From NCBI RefSeq assembly GCF_002158905.1, contig NZ_CP021431.1:2853001-2917000 (forward strand): DNA of 64,000 bases. The letters run 5' to 3'. How positions within the stretch are numbered: position 1 is the first letter of the stretch; each line of letters begins with the position of its first letter. The position numbers and the translations under genes are program-made. The notes below the pieces were generated by a model. The model made no database searches and was not told the origin of the DNA. It worked only from the letters and a program-made list of their open reading frames with translations. Shown piece after piece: positions 1-7,530 of this stretch. The stretch comes from Yoonia vestfoldensis (GTDB lineage Bacteria > Pseudomonadota > Alphaproteobacteria > Rhodobacterales > Rhodobacteraceae).

Positions 1-940
1 GGGCCTGCATGGATCACCGACCGCCGTGATGGAATATTCCGGCGCGACCGGCTGGCTGGTGGGGCCGGAACATGGCGGCATGGCCGCGATGTTCACCATG
101 ATGAACAACGCCCGTCTGGGTGTCGGCACGCAGGGAATCGGCACCGCCGAACGCGCGCTGCAGCACGCGCTGGCCTATGCGCAGGACCGCAAGCAAGGCC
201 GCGCGCAAGGCACAGGTGCCATTATCGAACATGCCGATGTGCGCCGGATGCTGACCACGATGCGCGCCGATATCTATGCCGCCCGCGCCATCGCGCTGAT
301 GAATGCCGTGGCCATCGATATGGCGACGGCGACAGATGATCCCGCATGGCAGGCGCGCGCGGCCTTTCTGACGCCGATCACCAAGGCTTTTGGCACCGAT
401 ATCGGCGTCGAGGCCAGCAATACCGGCGTGCAAATCCATGGAGGCATGGGCTTTATCGAGGAAACGGGGGCGGCGCAATTCGTCCGCGATGTGCGCGTCA
501 GCACGATCTACGAAGGCACCAATGGCATTCAGGCGATGGATCTTGTCGCGCGCAAGCTGATGGATGGCGGCGATGCCGCGTTCCGACTGCTGGATGATGT
601 GGTGCGCGGCGCAGAGGCCGCCAAGGCGACCCATCCCGATCTGGCCCATGCCGTCTGGGAAGCCGCCGAAACCCTGCGCGAGGCGACCGAATGGCTGGTC
701 AGCCAGCCCGATCTGAACGACCGTTTCGCCGGTGCCGTGCCTTACCTGCGCGCCTTTGCGCGGGTGCTGGGCGGGCATGTGCATCTGGCCAGCGCCGTGG
801 CGGGCGATGCAGGCCATTTGCGGCTGGCGACCTTCTATATCAAGCGGCTGCTGCCCGAACATATATCCCTTTTGGCACATGTGCGCGAAGGGGCGGCCGA
901 TCTTGCCGCGATCACACCTGCCGATCTGGCCGCCGCCTGA
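1..940 (+). CDS. Acyl-CoA dehydrogenase, C-terminal part (5' end outside window)
   Basis: This is the last 312 residues of an acyl-CoA dehydrogenase, an FAD enzyme that makes the alpha-beta double bond of acyl-CoAs. The frame is open to the window edge, so the N-terminus is missing. The flavoprotein C-terminal helical domain is clear, with QIHGGMGF and later the IYEGTNGIQ motif. After it comes an extra C-terminal region (LATFYIKRLLPEH and following), which is typical of the long subfamily that includes 3-methylmercaptopropionyl-CoA dehydrogenases (DmdC). Substrate cannot be decided from this fragment. Its TGA shares a base with the start of the next gene, so the two are probably co-transcribed. 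Confidence 0.93.
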   Translation, partial: GLHGSPTAVMEYSGATGWLVGPEHGGMAAMFTMMNNARLGVGTQGIGTAERALQHALAYAQDRKQGRAQGTGAIIEHADVRRMLTTMRADIYAARAIALMNAVAIDMATATDDPAWQARAAFLTPITKAFGTDIGVEASNTGVQIHGGMGFIEETGAAQFVRDVRVSTIYEGTNGIQAMDLVARKLMDGGDAAFRLLDDVVRGAEAAKATHPDLAHAVWEAAETLREATEWLVSQPDLNDRFAGAVPYLRAFARVLGGHVHLASAVAGDAGHLRLATFYIKRLLPEHISLLAHVREGAADLAAITPADLAAA

Positions 941-1977
941 TGCCTGACGGCGTCATGGGCATCCGTTATCCTTTTGCCGATCCGCCTGCTGCAGGCGAGG
1001 CGATCACAGTGGCCGATGGGATCTTGTGGATGCGGCTGCCGCTGCCGATGGCGCTGGATCACGTCAATGTCTATGCGCTGAATGATGGCGATGGCTGGAC
1101 GATCGTGGATACCGGCTTTGCCAGCACAAAATCCAAGGCGATCTGGCAAGCGCTGCTGGATGGCCCTTTGGCAGGCAAGCCCGTCACCCGCGTGATCGTC
1201 ACGCATCACCACCCCGATCATGTGGGGCTGGCGGGCTGGTTCGTGGCACAGGGGGCCGCGCTACATATGCCGCGCACCGGCTGGCTGATGGCGCGAATGC
1301 TGGTGCTGGATGCGCAGGACCGGCCCACGCCGGACACCATCGCCTTTTATGAACGCGCAGGCATGGCGGCGGATGAACTGGCCCGGCGCAAGGCCGAACG
1401 CCCGTTCAATTTCGCCGATTGCGTCGCCCCCCTGCCGCTGGGGTATCAGCGGTTGCGCGATGGCGACACGATCCGCATGGGCGGGCGCAAATGGGATATC
1501 CGCATGGGTGACGGCCATGCGCCTGAACATGCGACTTTCTGGTCGCGTGACGATGCGGTCGTGCTGGGCGGCGACCAATTGCTGCCCTCGATCAGCGCCA
1601 ATCTGGGGGTCTATCCGACGGAACCTGATGCCGACCCGGTGAGTGATTGGATCGCGTCCTGCGAAAGGTTCCAGCCGCTGGCGCGCCCCGATCATCTGGT
1701 GCTTGGCGGGCATAAATTGCCCTTTACCGGCCTGCCCCTGCGGCTGAGGCAGATGATCGACAACCACCATGGCGCGCTGGACCGGCTGGTCGCGCATCTG
1801 GACCAGCCGCGCGCGGCGGGCGAGTGTTTTCTGCCGCTGTTCAAGCGCCAGATCGGCCCTGCCGAATACGGGTTGGCGCTGGTCGAGGCGGTGGCCCATC
1901 TGAACCATCTGCACCAAACCGGCCGCGCCACGCGGCAATTGCGCGACGACGGTGCTTTTGCCTATTCAGCCGCCTGA
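940..1977 (+). CDS. MBL-fold metallo-hydrolase
   Basis: The protein has 345 residues and is a metallo-beta-lactamase-fold hydrolase. The zinc motif HxHxDH is visible at residues 89-94 (THHHPDHVG). A GDGHAPEH segment and a late GGHKLPF segment fit the remaining metal ligands. The ATG at 940 overlaps the TGA of the acyl-CoA dehydrogenase gene; the frame is open further upstream, but that stretch is a shadow of the previous gene. Together with the upstream neighbour it could act on thioesters or lactones in acyl-CoA metabolism, but this is inferred from context only. Its 3' end overlaps the convergent amidotransferase gene by 16 bases. Confidence 0.9.
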   Translation: MPDGVMGIRYPFADPPAAGEAITVADGILWMRLPLPMALDHVNVYALNDGDGWTIVDTGFASTKSKAIWQALLDGPLAGKPVTRVIVTHHHPDHVGLAGWFVAQGAALHMPRTGWLMARMLVLDAQDRPTPDTIAFYERAGMAADELARRKAERPFNFADCVAPLPLGYQRLRDGDTIRMGGRKWDIRMGDGHAPEHATFWSRDDAVVLGGDQLLPSISANLGVYPTEPDADPVSDWIASCERFQPLARPDHLVLGGHKLPFTGLPLRLRQMIDNHHGALDRLVAHLDQPRAAGECFLPLFKRQIGPAEYGLALVEAVAHLNHLHQTGRATRQLRDDGAFAYSAA

Positions 1978-2753
1978 AGCGCTGCGGCGCGGCTCGGTCC
2001 GATTTCTTCGGTCTGCACACCCTCTGCCGTGATCCGGCACAGCATGTTGCAGGGCAGCGCGGTCCAGCGGTCGGTCATCCCGCATAAAGGTTCTGACGCG
2101 ACAGCGCGCCCGCCGTTATCCAGCACGCCCGAAAGGTACAGTGTCGGGCTGTCCCCGCTAGAGGCATGACGGAAGGCAAACAGCCCCTGCCCATCCGAAA
2201 AGACACAGGTCAGCTTGACCGGACCGCTGGCATCCTCGGGTCCGATATCGCGCAGCGTGGCGGCGATGGCGGCGGCAGGGTCCGTGTCCAGCCCATGCGC
2301 CTGCATCGTCAGAAAGATCATCTCGCTATCGGTGGTGCCACGCCGCGCATCGAACAAGGCATCAGGCAGGGCAGCCATCATCCGCCGCTTGATCCGGCCG
2401 AAATGCGGGATCTGGCCGTTGTGACAAAATGACCAGCGGCCCAGCGCGAAAGGATGGCAATTCGCGCGGCTGGTTTCCCCCACGGTCGAGGCGCGGATAT
2501 GCGCGATGAACAAATGCGACCGCACCATGCGGCACAGGTTGGTCAGATTGTCATCCGCCCAAGCGGGCAGCACGTCACGGTAGAGACCGGGTCTTTCGTC
2601 CTGACCATACCAGCTGATCCCGAAACCGTCGCCATTGACGGCCAGCTTGGCCTCGTTCGCATGCTGGCTTTGGGTCAGCAGCGAATGGCGCGGCCGCACG
2701 ATGATGTTTTCCAACGGAATGGCCGGTCCGGTATAGGCGGCAATGCGACACAT
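1962..2753 (-). CDS. Class II glutamine amidotransferase (YafJ-like)
   Basis: The product has 263 residues and begins Met-Cys-Arg-Ile-Ala. In Ntn-type glutamine amidotransferases the Cys after the initiator Met becomes the N-terminal nucleophile, which is why I chose the start at 2753 rather than the upstream in-frame start. Later motifs are AHIRASTVG, NCHPFALG and FCHNGQI, all typical of the GATase-2 fold. No synthase domain is attached, as in the YafJ/EgtC-like group. The acceptor substrate is unknown. The start codon overlaps the stop of the upstream DUF6356 gene by one base, so they form a two-gene unit. Confidence 0.9.
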   Translation of the reverse strand: MCRIAAYTGPAIPLENIIVRPRHSLLTQSQHANEAKLAVNGDGFGISWYGQDERPGLYRDVLPAWADDNLTNLCRMVRSHLFIAHIRASTVGETSRANCHPFALGRWSFCHNGQIPHFGRIKRRMMAALPDALFDARRGTTDSEMIFLTMQAHGLDTDPAAAIAATLRDIGPEDASGPVKLTCVFSDGQGLFAFRHASSGDSPTLYLSGVLDNGGRAVASEPLCGMTDRWTALPCNMLCRITAEGVQTEEIGPSRAAALQAAE

Positions 2754-2992
2754 CAGTGGCGGTCCATGATCCGGGCATGCAACCGCTTGAGAATACGGCT
2801 GGCCGTCGTTTCGCATAGCGCGGGGATGAAGGCATGGACCAGTGCCGCCAAGGCCGCCACGCCCAGCCAGAATGCAAACCCCAAGGCAAAGCGCATATGC
2901 CCAAGATAGGTTTCATTCACGCTGGCCGGATGGTCCAGAAACAGGCTGGCGACAAGCGTGCTGCGGGTAGAGTCTTGGGATGTGTCTGACAT
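2753..2992 (-). CDS. DUF6356 family small membrane protein
   Basis: This is a 79-residue protein with a conserved-looking FLDHPASVNETYLGH segment, then one or two hydrophobic stretches (about residues 35-60) and a basic C-terminus. The pattern matches the DUF6356 family of small alphaproteobacterial membrane proteins, whose role is not known. I start at MSDTSQD (2992) because the upstream extension has no family similarity. It is divergent from the Lrp regulator at 3098 and overlaps the amidotransferase gene by one base. Confidence 0.8.
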   Translation of the reverse strand: MSDTSQDSTRSTLVASLFLDHPASVNETYLGHMRFALGFAFWLGVAALAALVHAFIPALCETTASRILKRLHARIMDRH

Positions 2993-3097
2993 GGAAACCT
3001 CTGTGCATGGCATTTGTGACAGGCTAGCCCTGAACGCCGCAAATCCGGTCCCAAAATACATTGTAATACGGGCTATTTATGAGATATCATCCCACAT

Positions 3098-3559
3098 ATG
3101 CCCGCTATTATCGACGAAACCGACCGCCGTATCCTGCAAGTGCTGCAAACCGACGCCAGCCTGTCCGTCGATGACATCAGCGCCGCCGTGCATCTGTCGC
3201 GCAATGCCTGCTGGCGGCGAATCAAGGCGCTGGAACAGGCGGGGGTGATCCGGGCGCGCGTCGCCTTGGTTGATCCGGCCAAGGTCGGCGTGCCGCTGAT
3301 GGCGATGGTGCTGATCCGCACCAATGCCCATGACGCGCAATGGATGGATAAATTCCAGAAAGCCCTGCGCAGCCTGCCCGAGGTGGTCGGCGCCTATAGG
3401 ATGACGGGTGATCTCGATTACGTTTTGCGCGTGCGCGTGGCCGATGTGCCGGCCTATGACGCGTTTTACAAACGGCTGACGGCGCGGATCTCGGTCTCGG
3501 ATATTTCGGCCAGTTTCGTCATGGAGGAAATCAAGGAAACCACGGCGGTCCCGCTCTAG
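3098..3559 (+). CDS. Lrp/AsnC family transcriptional regulator
   Basis: The 153-residue protein has the Lrp layout. An N-terminal winged helix-turn-helix (about residues 5-55, with DRRILQVLQ and LSRNACWRRIKALEQAGVI) is followed by a RAM/AsnC ligand domain with AYRMTGDLDYVLRV. Such regulators sense amino acids and often control transport or catabolic genes. Here it faces the DUF6356/amidotransferase pair, and AzlCD lies about 1 kb downstream; either could be a target, but nothing in the sequence proves it. The ATG at 3098 sits in the short divergent intergenic region. Confidence 0.93.
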   Translation: MPAIIDETDRRILQVLQTDASLSVDDISAAVHLSRNACWRRIKALEQAGVIRARVALVDPAKVGVPLMAMVLIRTNAHDAQWMDKFQKALRSLPEVVGAYRMTGDLDYVLRVRVADVPAYDAFYKRLTARISVSDISASFVMEEIKETTAVPL

Positions 3560-3646
3560 CGCATGACAAATCGTGACCACCTGACCGCGTGACAGCCTGC
3601 AACAAATCGGGTAAGCGAGAGCAAATCAGCAAATCAGGAGCCGACG

Positions 3647-3787
3647 ATGGCCGACCACGACTATGAGCCCGGAAAGATGGACATCACCGAACAGGAAAAA
3701 ACCTTTAACGGTTTCGTCAGCCTGTCGGTGAAAGGGGCGGTAATCTGCATCGCGCTGCTGATCCTGCTTGCGCTTGTGAACGCCTGA
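3647..3787 (+). CDS. aa3-type cytochrome c oxidase subunit IV (46 aa)
   Basis: This is a very short gene of 46 residues beginning MADHDYEPGKMD. It has a charged N-terminus with the segment ITEQEKTFNGF and one C-terminal transmembrane helix. This matches the small bacterial aa3 oxidase subunit IV family, which forms a single helix at the surface of the oxidase. A good ribosome site (AGGAG, 3636-3640) lies upstream of the ATG. The other oxidase genes are not nearby, which is usual for this subunit in Rhodobacteraceae. Confidence 0.88.
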   Translation: MADHDYEPGKMDITEQEKTFNGFVSLSVKGAVICIALLILLALVNA

Positions 3788-3793
3788 TCACAG

Positions 3794-4402
3794 GTGCAGC
3801 GACGGTTCTTCCTGATCGGCGCGCCGCTGGCCTTGTCGGGCTGCGCTGCCCAAGAGGTCTGGGCGCCCGATGACATCGTCGCGCGCGCCATTTTTCGTGA
3901 CCCCGACAACAGCTCTCTGACGCTCTATACGATGAAAAACAACGGCTCTGGCAACGGGGCCCATTCCGCGCTGCTGATCAATGCAAGCCAGCGGGTGCTG
4001 TTCGATCCGGCGGGGTCTTTCGTGCAGAACCGGATGCCGGAACGCAATGATGTGCTGTTCGGCGTGACACCAGAACTGGAACGGTTCTACGTCAGCTACC
4101 ACGCCCGTGTGACCTATCATGTCGTCGGACAAACCGTACCGGTCGCGCCTGAAATTGCCGAACAGGCACTGCAACTGGCGCTGGCGAATGGGGCAGTGCC
4201 ACAGGCGCATTGCGCGCGCGCCACCTCGCGGCTTTTGCGCCAATTGCCGGGCTTCGCTGGGATCCGGCAGACATGGTCCCCCAACCGGCTGTCAGATGAT
4301 TTCGCCTACTTGCCCGGCGTGGAAACCCGCACCTACCGCGAGGACGACCCCGACGACAAGGGGATCGCCGCCGCCCGGATCAACGCCGTCCTTAGCGAAT
4401 AG
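3794..4402 (+). CDS. Predicted lipoprotein of unknown function
   Basis: The protein has 202 residues from a GTG start. It opens with a short basic and hydrophobic signal and a lipobox (LALSGC, Cys at about residue 17), so it should be lipidated in the membrane. The mature part contains HSALLIN and YHARVTYHVVGQ, and a C-terminal LPGVETRTYREDD region. I do not recognise a named family with certainty, although its like is common in Rhodobacteraceae. It starts six bases after the oxidase subunit IV gene. Its 3' end overlaps the convergent azlD gene by 11 bases. Confidence 0.8.
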   Translation: MQRRFFLIGAPLALSGCAAQEVWAPDDIVARAIFRDPDNSSLTLYTMKNNGSGNGAHSALLINASQRVLFDPAGSFVQNRMPERNDVLFGVTPELERFYVSYHARVTYHVVGQTVPVAPEIAEQALQLALANGAVPQAHCARATSRLLRQLPGFAGIRQTWSPNRLSDDFAYLPGVETRTYREDDPDDKGIAAARINAVLSE

Positions 4403-4727
4403 CGAATAACCACAGCGCCAGATAAAGCGTCCCGATCCCCGCAGCGATCCCCCAGATCGCGCTGCGGGTCTTGACGCCCACGGCCACCGTCACGACAGCC
4501 GCGACCATCCGCGCAGGATCGGGCGTGCCCTGCGTCGCAGCAGGCCAGAGCACAAGCGGCGCCACCATCCCCGGCAAAACCGCAACCGGCGTGAAACGCA
4601 GCAGTTTCAGCACGACAGGCGGCATCGGCCGATCACCGATCAACCCCAGAAACGAAAACCGGATCAGAAAGGTCCCGATCCCAAGGATCGCGATGATCAG
4701 CCAGATCTCGAAAGTGGTATAGGTCAT
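4392..4727 (-). CDS. azlD: AzlD domain protein, branched-chain amino acid exporter small subunit
   Basis: This is a 111-residue, almost wholly hydrophobic protein starting MTYTTFEIW, with three or four predicted membrane segments and the AzlD feature FLIRFSFLGL near residue 25. AzlD works with AzlC as a small partner in export of branched-chain amino acids. The start at 4727 overlaps the azlC stop by four bases (ATGA). A longer in-frame extension upstream is a shadow of azlC. Confidence 0.9.
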   Translation of the reverse strand: MTYTTFEIWLIIAILGIGTFLIRFSFLGLIGDRPMPPVVLKLLRFTPVAVLPGMVAPLVLWPAATQGTPDPARMVAAVVTVAVGVKTRSAIWGIAAGIGTLYLALWLFAIR

Positions 4728-5446
4728 GGCTTGCGCCTTTCCATCCAGGTCTCGACCAGCGCGCCCGTCACCATCGCCGCCGCCGCCGCCACCAGCAACC
4801 CGGTGCCCGAAGGCAGCCCGACCAGCGCCAGCGCGACGCTGACCGACACAGCCGCCGCCGCCACATGGGCCAGCGATTTCAGCATCGGCGACACCATGGC
4901 CAGGAACATGATCGGCACGATGAAATCCAGCGCCCAGGCCTCGGGAATGGCGGATCCAACCATGATCCCGACCAAGGTCATGATGAACCACAAAGGCGTG
5001 ATCGGTGTGGCCACCCCCAGGAAATACAAGACACGGTCCTGCATGCGCATGTCGGGGCGCGCCTCATAGCGGGCGACAGAGGTGATATAGGTCTGGTCGA
5101 AATTCAGATAGGCCACCAGCGCACGTTGCCACAAAGGGGCGGCCCCCAGATAGGGCACCAAGGATGCCGAATACATCGCCATGCGCAGATTGACCGCCAA
5201 TGCGGCCAGCAGGACAAAGGCGATGCCCGCATCCTCCATCATCATCTGCACGGCGGCAAATTGCGCAGCCCCCGCGATGACCAGAACCGTGAACCCCATC
5301 GCCTGGCCGACCGTTAGCCCCGCATCAGTCGCCACCACGCCGAACAAAGTCGCGAAAGGCACGGCCATCAGCACGAAAGGACTGCCATCGCGCAGCCCCG
5401 CCCAATAGGCGGATGGCGCAGGGGATTTGACGGTGGAACTTGTCAT
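4724..5446 (-). CDS. azlC: AzlC family branched-chain amino acid permease
   Basis: The 240-residue membrane protein has the AzlC hallmarks near its N-terminus (AYWAGLRDGSPF and PFATLFGVVA), then about six hydrophobic segments and a FDQTYI motif in the middle. It is the large subunit of the AzlCD exporter. It is the promoter-proximal gene of the pair and is divergent from fdhD at 5507, leaving only about 60 bases for both promoters. Confidence 0.92.
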   Translation of the reverse strand: MTSSTVKSPAPSAYWAGLRDGSPFVLMAVPFATLFGVVATDAGLTVGQAMGFTVLVIAGAAQFAAVQMMMEDAGIAFVLLAALAVNLRMAMYSASLVPYLGAAPLWQRALVAYLNFDQTYITSVARYEARPDMRMQDRVLYFLGVATPITPLWFIMTLVGIMVGSAIPEAWALDFIVPIMFLAMVSPMLKSLAHVAAAAVSVSVALALVGLPSGTGLLVAAAAAMVTGALVETWMERRKP

Positions 5447-5506
5447 GGCTATGGCCTAGCTTGGCTGCGGTAAGGCAGGCTTAAACCCGTGAAATGGAAA
5501 TGACAA

Positions 5507-6388
5507 TTGGCACGACTTGATGATCTTTCCTCCTATCTGATCGCCCCCGATCCGGCAGCAGACCGGCTGACGCGGGCGGTCACCGGCACCGACCAGACCG
5601 GCGCGCCCATCGACCTGCGCGTGATCGAGGAACGGCCCCTGACGATCTATCTCAACGGCCAGGAAATCGTCACCGCCATGACAATCGGGGATTATCCGCG
5701 CTATCTGGCGCTGGGGTTCCTGCGCAACCAGGGCATGCTGCGCGCCGATGATACCGTGACCGGCATCGATTATGACGAAGAGCTGGAAACCGTGGTCGTG
5801 CGCACGGCGTCAAAAACCACCTTCGAGGACAAGCTGCGCAAGAAAACCCGCACCAGCGGCTGCGCGGTTGGCACGGTCTTTGGCGATATGATGGAAGGGC
5901 TGGCAGGCGTCACCCTGCCCGACATGCCGCTGCGGACCTCCGATCTTTACGCGCTGGCGGCAACGATCAACCGGACCCCCTCGCTCTATCTTTCGGCAGG
6001 GGCGATCCATGGCACGGTGCTGTGCCAGGGCGCGCGCCCGCTGGTCTATATGGAAGATGTGGGGCGCCATAATGCGGTGGACAAGATCGCCGGCTGGATG
6101 CACCACCACAAGGTCGAGGCCGGTGACAAATTGCTTTACACGACAGGGCGGCTGACCTCGGAAATGGTGATCAAGACGGCCCTGATGGGGATACCCGCGC
6201 TGGCCTCGCGGTCGGGTTTCACCGCTTGGGGCGTGGAAATCGCACGCGAAATCGGGCTGACCCTGATCGGGCGGATGAAAGGGCAGCGGTTTGTCTGCCT
6301 CGCCGGTGAAGACCGCCTGATCCGCGATGCCGATCCGGCCGCGATCCCGGACGAACCGGCGCGCGCCGGGCGAAAGGCCGCCACATGA
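5507..6388 (+). CDS. fdhD: Formate dehydrogenase accessory sulfurtransferase FdhD
   Basis: FdhD carries sulfur from the cysteine desulfurase to the Mo/W-bis-MGD cofactor of formate dehydrogenase. The 293-residue protein has the family segments RYLALGFL, TSGCAVGT, VYMEDVGRHNAVDK and SRSGFTAWG. The start is TTG at 5507, because an in-frame stop lies two codons upstream; GGAA precedes it at a suitable distance. The usual CxxC loop keeps only its first cysteine (Cys119; CAVG in place of CxxC). The first cysteine is the one reported as essential in E. coli. It leads a molybdenum-cofactor set with mobA, mobB and moeA. Confidence 0.95.
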   Translation: MARLDDLSSYLIAPDPAADRLTRAVTGTDQTGAPIDLRVIEERPLTIYLNGQEIVTAMTIGDYPRYLALGFLRNQGMLRADDTVTGIDYDEELETVVVRTASKTTFEDKLRKKTRTSGCAVGTVFGDMMEGLAGVTLPDMPLRTSDLYALAATINRTPSLYLSAGAIHGTVLCQGARPLVYMEDVGRHNAVDKIAGWMHHHKVEAGDKLLYTTGRLTSEMVIKTALMGIPALASRSGFTAWGVEIAREIGLTLIGRMKGQRFVCLAGEDRLIRDADPAAIPDEPARAGRKAAT

Positions 6389-6397
6389 ATCCCGCAG

Positions 6398-6428
6398 CTT
6401 CTTTTTTCCAAAATACTCCCGCCGGAGG
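6398..6428. repeat. Dispersed intergenic repeat, copy 1 (variant form)
   Basis: This AT-rich then GC-rich element (CTTCTTTTTTCCAAAATAC followed by TCCCGCCGGAGG) lies between fdhD and mobA. It closely resembles the copy at 33753 and is related to the forms at 20495, 38381 and 44727. All five are intergenic. Confidence 0.75.
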
Positions 6429-6460
6429 CTCCCAAATCACCGGCATCCACAGGTGTCTGC

Positions 6461-7042
6461 GTGAACGCGCCGCTTGGGGTGATCCTCGCGGGCGGGCTTG
6501 CGACGCGGATGGGGGGCGGCGACAAAGGGCTGTTGCCCTTGGGCGACAGCACGATCCTGGGGCATGTGATTGACCGGTTGGCGCCGCAGGTGGCGGGGCT
6601 GGCGCTCAATGCCAACGGCGATCCCGCGCGCTTTGCCGCGGTCGGCCTGCCGGTGATCGCAGACAGTATCGCGGATTTCGCAGGGCCTTTGTCGGGGGTG
6701 CTGGCGGGGCTGGACTGGGCGGCGGACCAAGGGGCCAGCCATATCGTGACCGCCGCCGCCGACACGCCGTTTCTGCCCTGCGATCTGGTACCGCGCCTGC
6801 AACTGGCGGGGGGCAATCAGGGGCTGGCGCTGGCGGCAAGCCCGGGGGGCCGACAGCCGACCTTTGGTCTGTGGCCGGTCGCCCTGCGCGAGGATCTGCG
6901 CGCAGCGTTGCTGGGCGGATTGCGCAAGGTCGTGCTTTGGACCAATGACCATGGCGCAGGCACGGCGGAATTCCCCGATGACATCGCCTTTTTCAACGTC
7001 AACACGCCGGATGATCTGGCCCGCGCGCAGGGAATGCTATGA
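6461..7042 (+). CDS. mobA: Molybdenum cofactor guanylyltransferase MobA
   Basis: MobA transfers GMP from GTP to molybdopterin to give MGD. The 193-residue protein starts at a GTG preceded by AGGTG. It shows the nucleotidyltransferase signature (LAGG at residues 9-12, RMGG, DKGLLPLG) and the TAAADTPFLP segment that binds the metal and nucleotide. It overlaps mobB by four bases. With fdhD upstream and moeA downstream it serves a bis-MGD enzyme such as formate dehydrogenase. Confidence 0.94.
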   Translation: MNAPLGVILAGGLATRMGGGDKGLLPLGDSTILGHVIDRLAPQVAGLALNANGDPARFAAVGLPVIADSIADFAGPLSGVLAGLDWAADQGASHIVTAAADTPFLPCDLVPRLQLAGGNQGLALAASPGGRQPTFGLWPVALREDLRAALLGGLRKVVLWTNDHGAGTAEFPDDIAFFNVNTPDDLARAQGML

Positions 7043-7530
7043 AAATATATGGCATCGTCGGCTATAAAAACGCGGGCAAGACCGGGCTGATGGAACGGCT
7101 CGTGACAGAGATCACAGGCCGCGGGATCAGCGTGTCGACCCTCAAACACGCGCATCATACGTTCGACGTGGATCACCCCGGCAAGGATTCCTATCGCCAC
7201 CGGCAGGCGGGGGCGCAGCAGGTGCTGCTTGCCTCTGGCACGCGCTGGGCGCTGATGAGCGAATTGCGCGGCGCGGCGGAACCGCCGCTGGCCGATCTGT
7301 TGCAGCTGTTGTCACCGGTCGATCTGGTGCTGGTCGAGGGCTATAAACGCGACGCCCATCCCAAGGTCGAAGCCTTTCGCGCCGTGACGGGCAATCCGCT
7401 GATCGCGCCGGGCGATCCGACCGTGCGCGCGGTGGCCAGTGACACGGGCCTGACATTGGACCGGCCGGTCTTTGATCTCGATGACACGGCCGCCATCGCC
7501 GATTTCATCCTCGCCGAGGTCGGATTGTAA
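7039..7530 (+). CDS. mobB: Molybdopterin-guanine dinucleotide biosynthesis protein MobB
   Basis: This 163-residue P-loop GTP-binding protein has its Walker A at residues 8-15 (GYKNAGKT) and the MobB motifs STLKHAHH, DSYRHRQAG and LVEGYK. It is thought to assist MobA by supplying GTP, though it is often dispensable. The ATG overlaps the mobA stop (ATGA), and its own stop overlaps the start of the fused moeA gene by one base, so the three genes are translated as a tight operon. Confidence 0.94.
   Translation: MKIYGIVGYKNAGKTGLMERLVTEITGRGISVSTLKHAHHTFDVDHPGKDSYRHRQAGAQQVLLASGTRWALMSELRGAAEPPLADLLQLLSPVDLVLVEGYKRDAHPKVEAFRAVTGNPLIAPGDPTVRAVASDTGLTLDRPVFDLDDTAAIADFILAEVGL

Noticed and set aside
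691..939. Upstream extension of the MBL hydrolase
   Set aside because: The extra 83 residues read through acyl-CoA dehydrogenase codons, and the TGATG overlap gives a natural start at 940.
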